A stretch of 9,227 nucleotides of DNA from Gammaproteobacteria bacterium. Lineage in GTDB: Bacteria; Pseudomonadota; Gammaproteobacteria; UBA6429. The stretch covers positions 1-9,227 of the forward strand of contig DAOVYB010000049.1 of the NCBI GenBank assembly GCA_030635835.1, read 5' to 3'. This document shows, one piece after another, positions 7,034 to 9,227 of the stretch (the stretch's first letter is position 1; each line of letters opens with the position of its first letter). The translations under genes were made by a program, and so were the position numbers. A model generated the notes under the pieces. The model was given only the letters and a program-made list of their open reading frames with translations. It was not told the origin of the DNA and did not search any database.

Positions 7034-8761
7034 TTATTCACTCGGTTTGGCAGAAAAATAGCCTTGTCCCCATGAGACACCAATTTCCCTTAATACATCA
7101 AGCGTTGCCTGATCTTCGATATGCTCAGCAATAGTAATGAGTTCAAGTGACTCGGCCATTTTTTGTATACCATTAATGATTTTTCTTGCCCTGTCTTCAT
7201 AAGCAACGCGTTTGATTAGTGCACCATCAAATTTAAGATAACTGATTGGCAGGTCAGCCAGATAGGTGAGGGAGGAATAACCACTACCAAAGTCATCAAT
7301 CGCAAGAGGTAAGCCATAATCAATAAATGGAGCCAAAAGATTTTTTACTTCTGTCATATCACCGAGAAGTTCCTGCTCGGTAATTTCAATAACTATGGGT
7401 ATTTCTATACAGTTATTTTCGCCACATTCCTTATGTTTTAATTTGGCAAAGTCTATGATTTCTTTTACCAATTGAGGATGGCGTAATAGATCCGCTGATA
7501 TGTTAACAAAGTGAGGAAGAACTTTTTGTGTTTTAATAAAATTTTCTGTGCAACGTGTTATCATTTTTTTAATTATTTGATAATCAATACGATGCGCCAT
7601 TTGTAACTCAACCGCGGCATCAATAAATTTATACGCTTCAATTAATTGTCCATCTTTTTTCTGGATGCGCGCTAATGCTTCTTCAGCAACGAGTTCACCT
7701 GAAGAAAGTTCAAATATTGATTGATATACCGGAGTAATACGATTTTCATTGAGGGCATTTTCAAGTTGAGTACCCGTTGAATAAATATTGCCCGTCATTT
7801 GCTGACTGCTATATATTCGATTTCGGCCATTCTTTTTAGCTTCATAAAGCGTTGCATCAGCAATACGAAATAAATCATCAGGACTATTACCATCTAAAGG
7901 AAAGTTAGCTATGCCAATACTGGCAGTAATAGTAATCTCCTGTTCATCAATTATGTAAGGGTGCTCTGAAATGTCATAACATAAGCGTTGCGCAATATTA
8001 CAGGCTGTATCGATATCAGCATCAGGCATAATGCAAATAAATTCTTCTCCACCCCAACGGCCAATATTATCTTTATCGCGTAAATAATGTTGTAGTCTTT
8101 CAGCAATAAGTTGTAGTAATTGATCGCCGGCATTATGACCATGACGGTCATTAATTAGTTTAAACCTGTCTATATCGAGTAAAAATAATGAATAGGTTTT
8201 TTCTAAATTCTTATAGTCATTATGTAGTAAATGAATGCTTTGCTGTATTGCATCTCTGTTTTTAAGTCGGGTTAAAGGGTCATGGTTAACCTGATAAAGA
8301 AGAGAACGAGGTTTTTGTTTTCCATCTTTTTTTAATTGATGAAACATTAATATAACAGTATCTTGATCAAGTGGTGAAATACTAAAATCAACAAAAATAT
8401 TGCTATTGTTTTTTGTTTTCACAGAGTGCTGGGTGATAGGGCCAAAAAGGTGACCAGAGTTAATCACGTTGTTTATCAGCTTTACGTCAGATTCAATTGA
8501 AATATTATTGCTGAGTTGAAATACAGATTCGAGTTTTTGTCCCTTAACTTCATTTTGCAGCCAACCTGTGAGTTTACAGGCGGTTTTATTGATAAAGTTG
8601 ATTTTACCATTTTTATTAACGCCAATAACACCATCACTGTGTATAGTTAATAAATCTTCAGAATTATGATCGACACATGAATCAAAACCGGGGTTCAATA
8701 AATGATCTACCGGCAATATATTATGAGTTTTGTCACTGGCACGTTGACGGGGGGTTGCCAC
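7034..8761 (-). CDS. PAS-GGDEF-EAL cyclic-di-GMP synthase/phosphodiesterase
   Basis: A 575-residue cytoplasmic signalling protein with no membrane segment or signal peptide. A PAS sensor domain spans about 33-142 (DGVIGVNKNGKINFINKTA). The GGDEF diguanylate cyclase domain (about 155-318) has DIDRFKLIND, the signature GGEEF at 237-241, and an inhibitory site RDKD (228-231) exactly five residues before it. The EAL phosphodiesterase domain (about 330-575) has E361-A362-L363, N420, E459, E462, D489-D490, K510, E546, E549 and Q566, covering the metal-binding and catalytic positions of active EAL enzymes. Both activities therefore look possible, with PAS or GTP binding likely to choose between them. 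The start is GTG at 8761, supported by AGGAA (complement of 8766-8770) 4 bases upstream. It is probably monocistronic. Confidence 0.94.
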   Translation of the reverse strand: MATPRQRASDKTHNILPVDHLLNPGFDSCVDHNSEDLLTIHSDGVIGVNKNGKINFINKTACKLTGWLQNEVKGQKLESVFQLSNNISIESDVKLINNVINSGHLFGPITQHSVKTKNNSNIFVDFSISPLDQDTVILMFHQLKKDGKQKPRSLLYQVNHDPLTRLKNRDAIQQSIHLLHNDYKNLEKTYSLFLLDIDRFKLINDRHGHNAGDQLLQLIAERLQHYLRDKDNIGRWGGEEFICIMPDADIDTACNIAQRLCYDISEHPYIIDEQEITITASIGIANFPLDGNSPDDLFRIADATLYEAKKNGRNRIYSSQQMTGNIYSTGTQLENALNENRITPVYQSIFELSSGELVAEEALARIQKKDGQLIEAYKFIDAAVELQMAHRIDYQIIKKMITRCTENFIKTQKVLPHFVNISADLLRHPQLVKEIIDFAKLKHKECGENNCIEIPIVIEITEQELLGDMTEVKNLLAPFIDYGLPLAIDDFGSGYSSLTYLADLPISYLKFDGALIKRVAYEDRARKIINGIQKMAESLELITIAEHIEDQATLDVLREIGVSWGQGYFSAKPSE

Positions 8762-8765
8762 AACT

Positions 8766-8770
8766 TTCCT
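8766..8770 (-). promoter_or_regulatory. Ribosome binding site supporting the GTG start of the PAS-GGDEF-EAL gene
   Basis: On the minus strand this reads AGGAA, followed by AGTT and then GTG. Motif and spacing make the GTG at 8761 the most likely start, and there is no ATG at this position. Confidence 0.6.
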
Positions 8771-8851
8771 ATATAATTTGCTTCCTTAAGTTAATAGAAT
8801 AACATAAACAGTAAATAATAATGATAAATGGCTTAAAATGAATTCACAAAA

Positions 8852-9227
8852 ATGAATAATAAACCGGAACTGGTCAGACAATTATCATTGCCGTTATTAG
8901 TTTTCTACGGTATCGGCACTATCTTAGGTGCTGGAATTTATGTTTTGGTCGGAAAGGTTGCCGGGGAGGCCGGTTTTTACACGCCATTTTCATTTATGCT
9001 GGCATCAACATTAGCGGCTTTTTCCGCCTTTTCTTATGCTGAGCTGGCAGCACGTTTTCCCCGTAGTGCAGGTGAAGCAATTTATATTGAAGAAGGTTTT
9101 GCTATTAAAAAACTTTCTGTTGCCGTTGGTTTAATGATTGTAGCCGTAGGCATTGTTTCTGTTGCAACATTGGCACATGGTTTCGCAGGTTATTTAAAGG
9201 TTTTTTTTGATTTTCCCGACGCACTGA
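8852..9227 (+). CDS. APC-family amino acid permease, N-terminal part (partial)
   Basis: The first 125 codons of an inner-membrane transporter of the amino acid-polyamine-organocation (APC) superfamily, cut by the window edge. The first helix carries the substrate-binding glycine motif YGIGTILGAGIYVLVG (about residues 19-34), followed by the loop KVAGEAG. The second helix ends in FSAFSYAELAARFPRSAGEA, the conserved signature after TM2, and a third helix starts at about residue 100. These features suit the YggJ/CAT-like or general APC permeases; the substrate is unknown. Earlier ATGs at 8821 and 8838 run into stops within a few codons, so ATG 8852 is the best start, although its Shine-Dalgarno is poor. 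It is divergent from the c-di-GMP gene, with 90 AT-rich bases between them that must hold both promoters; I see no convincing hexamer pair there. Confidence 0.88.
   Translation, partial: MNNKPELVRQLSLPLLVFYGIGTILGAGIYVLVGKVAGEAGFYTPFSFMLASTLAAFSAFSYAELAARFPRSAGEAIYIEEGFAIKKLSVAVGLMIVAVGIVSVATLAHGFAGYLKVFFDFPDAL

Noticed and set aside
6907..7134. Plus-strand 75-codon open frame across the inverted-repeat element and the end of the c-di-GMP gene
   Set aside because: It spans the repeat arm and the antisense of the EAL domain, with no family resemblance and no ribosome binding site.

Overview
The window looks like chromosomal DNA of an AT-rich, free-living-type gammaproteobacterium. This rests on a gammaproteobacterial-type CCA-adding enzyme with a fused HD domain, a RimO of the usual length, a Sad-like succinate-semialdehyde dehydrogenase, a PAS-GGDEF-EAL protein and GTAG-headed REP-like repeats. 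I cannot name a genus from the sequence. Most genes are housekeeping or metabolic. I see no phage, plasmid, CRISPR, toxin-antitoxin, tRNA or rRNA signature.

Layout. Left end, plus strand: the last 47 codons of uppP (undecaprenyl-diphosphate phosphatase), then a small VanZ-like membrane protein 9 bases downstream. These converge, with a 2-base gap, on a minus-strand group that reads in transcription order fatty-acid desaturase, di-haem cytochrome c, rimO. Its internal gaps are 17 and 4 bases, so it is probably an operon. Its leader carries a perfect TATAAT and a 24-bp imperfect palindrome just upstream of the ribosome binding site. A 322-base gap before the desaturase holds two inverted GTAG-headed REP-like repeats (a REPIN). 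Next comes cca, also on the minus strand.

Right half: a plus-strand aldehyde dehydrogenase gene has a strong ribosome binding site and family-typical codons on both sides of an in-frame TAA at codon 23, so it is a nonsense-mutated pseudogene, an N-terminally shortened protein, or a sequence error. Between it and the convergent c-di-GMP gene lies a compact 198-bp element with 32-bp terminal inverted repeats (30/32 matching). It contains an inner inverted pair of GTAG-type palindromes and starts and ends within 6 bases of the two stop codons. The minus-strand gene that follows encodes a PAS-GGDEF-EAL protein in which both catalytic domains and the inhibitory site look intact. The right edge has the first 125 codons of an APC-family amino-acid permease on the plus strand.

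The genes do not form one pathway. Envelope themes recur (lipid-carrier recycling, VanZ, fatty-acid desaturation), with tRNA and ribosome maturation (cca, rimO) and c-di-GMP signalling alongside. I do not see convincing evidence for a new multi-gene system. The observations most worth checking are the two nested inverted-repeat structures, the nonsense codon in the dehydrogenase gene, and the palindromic leader of the desaturase operon.
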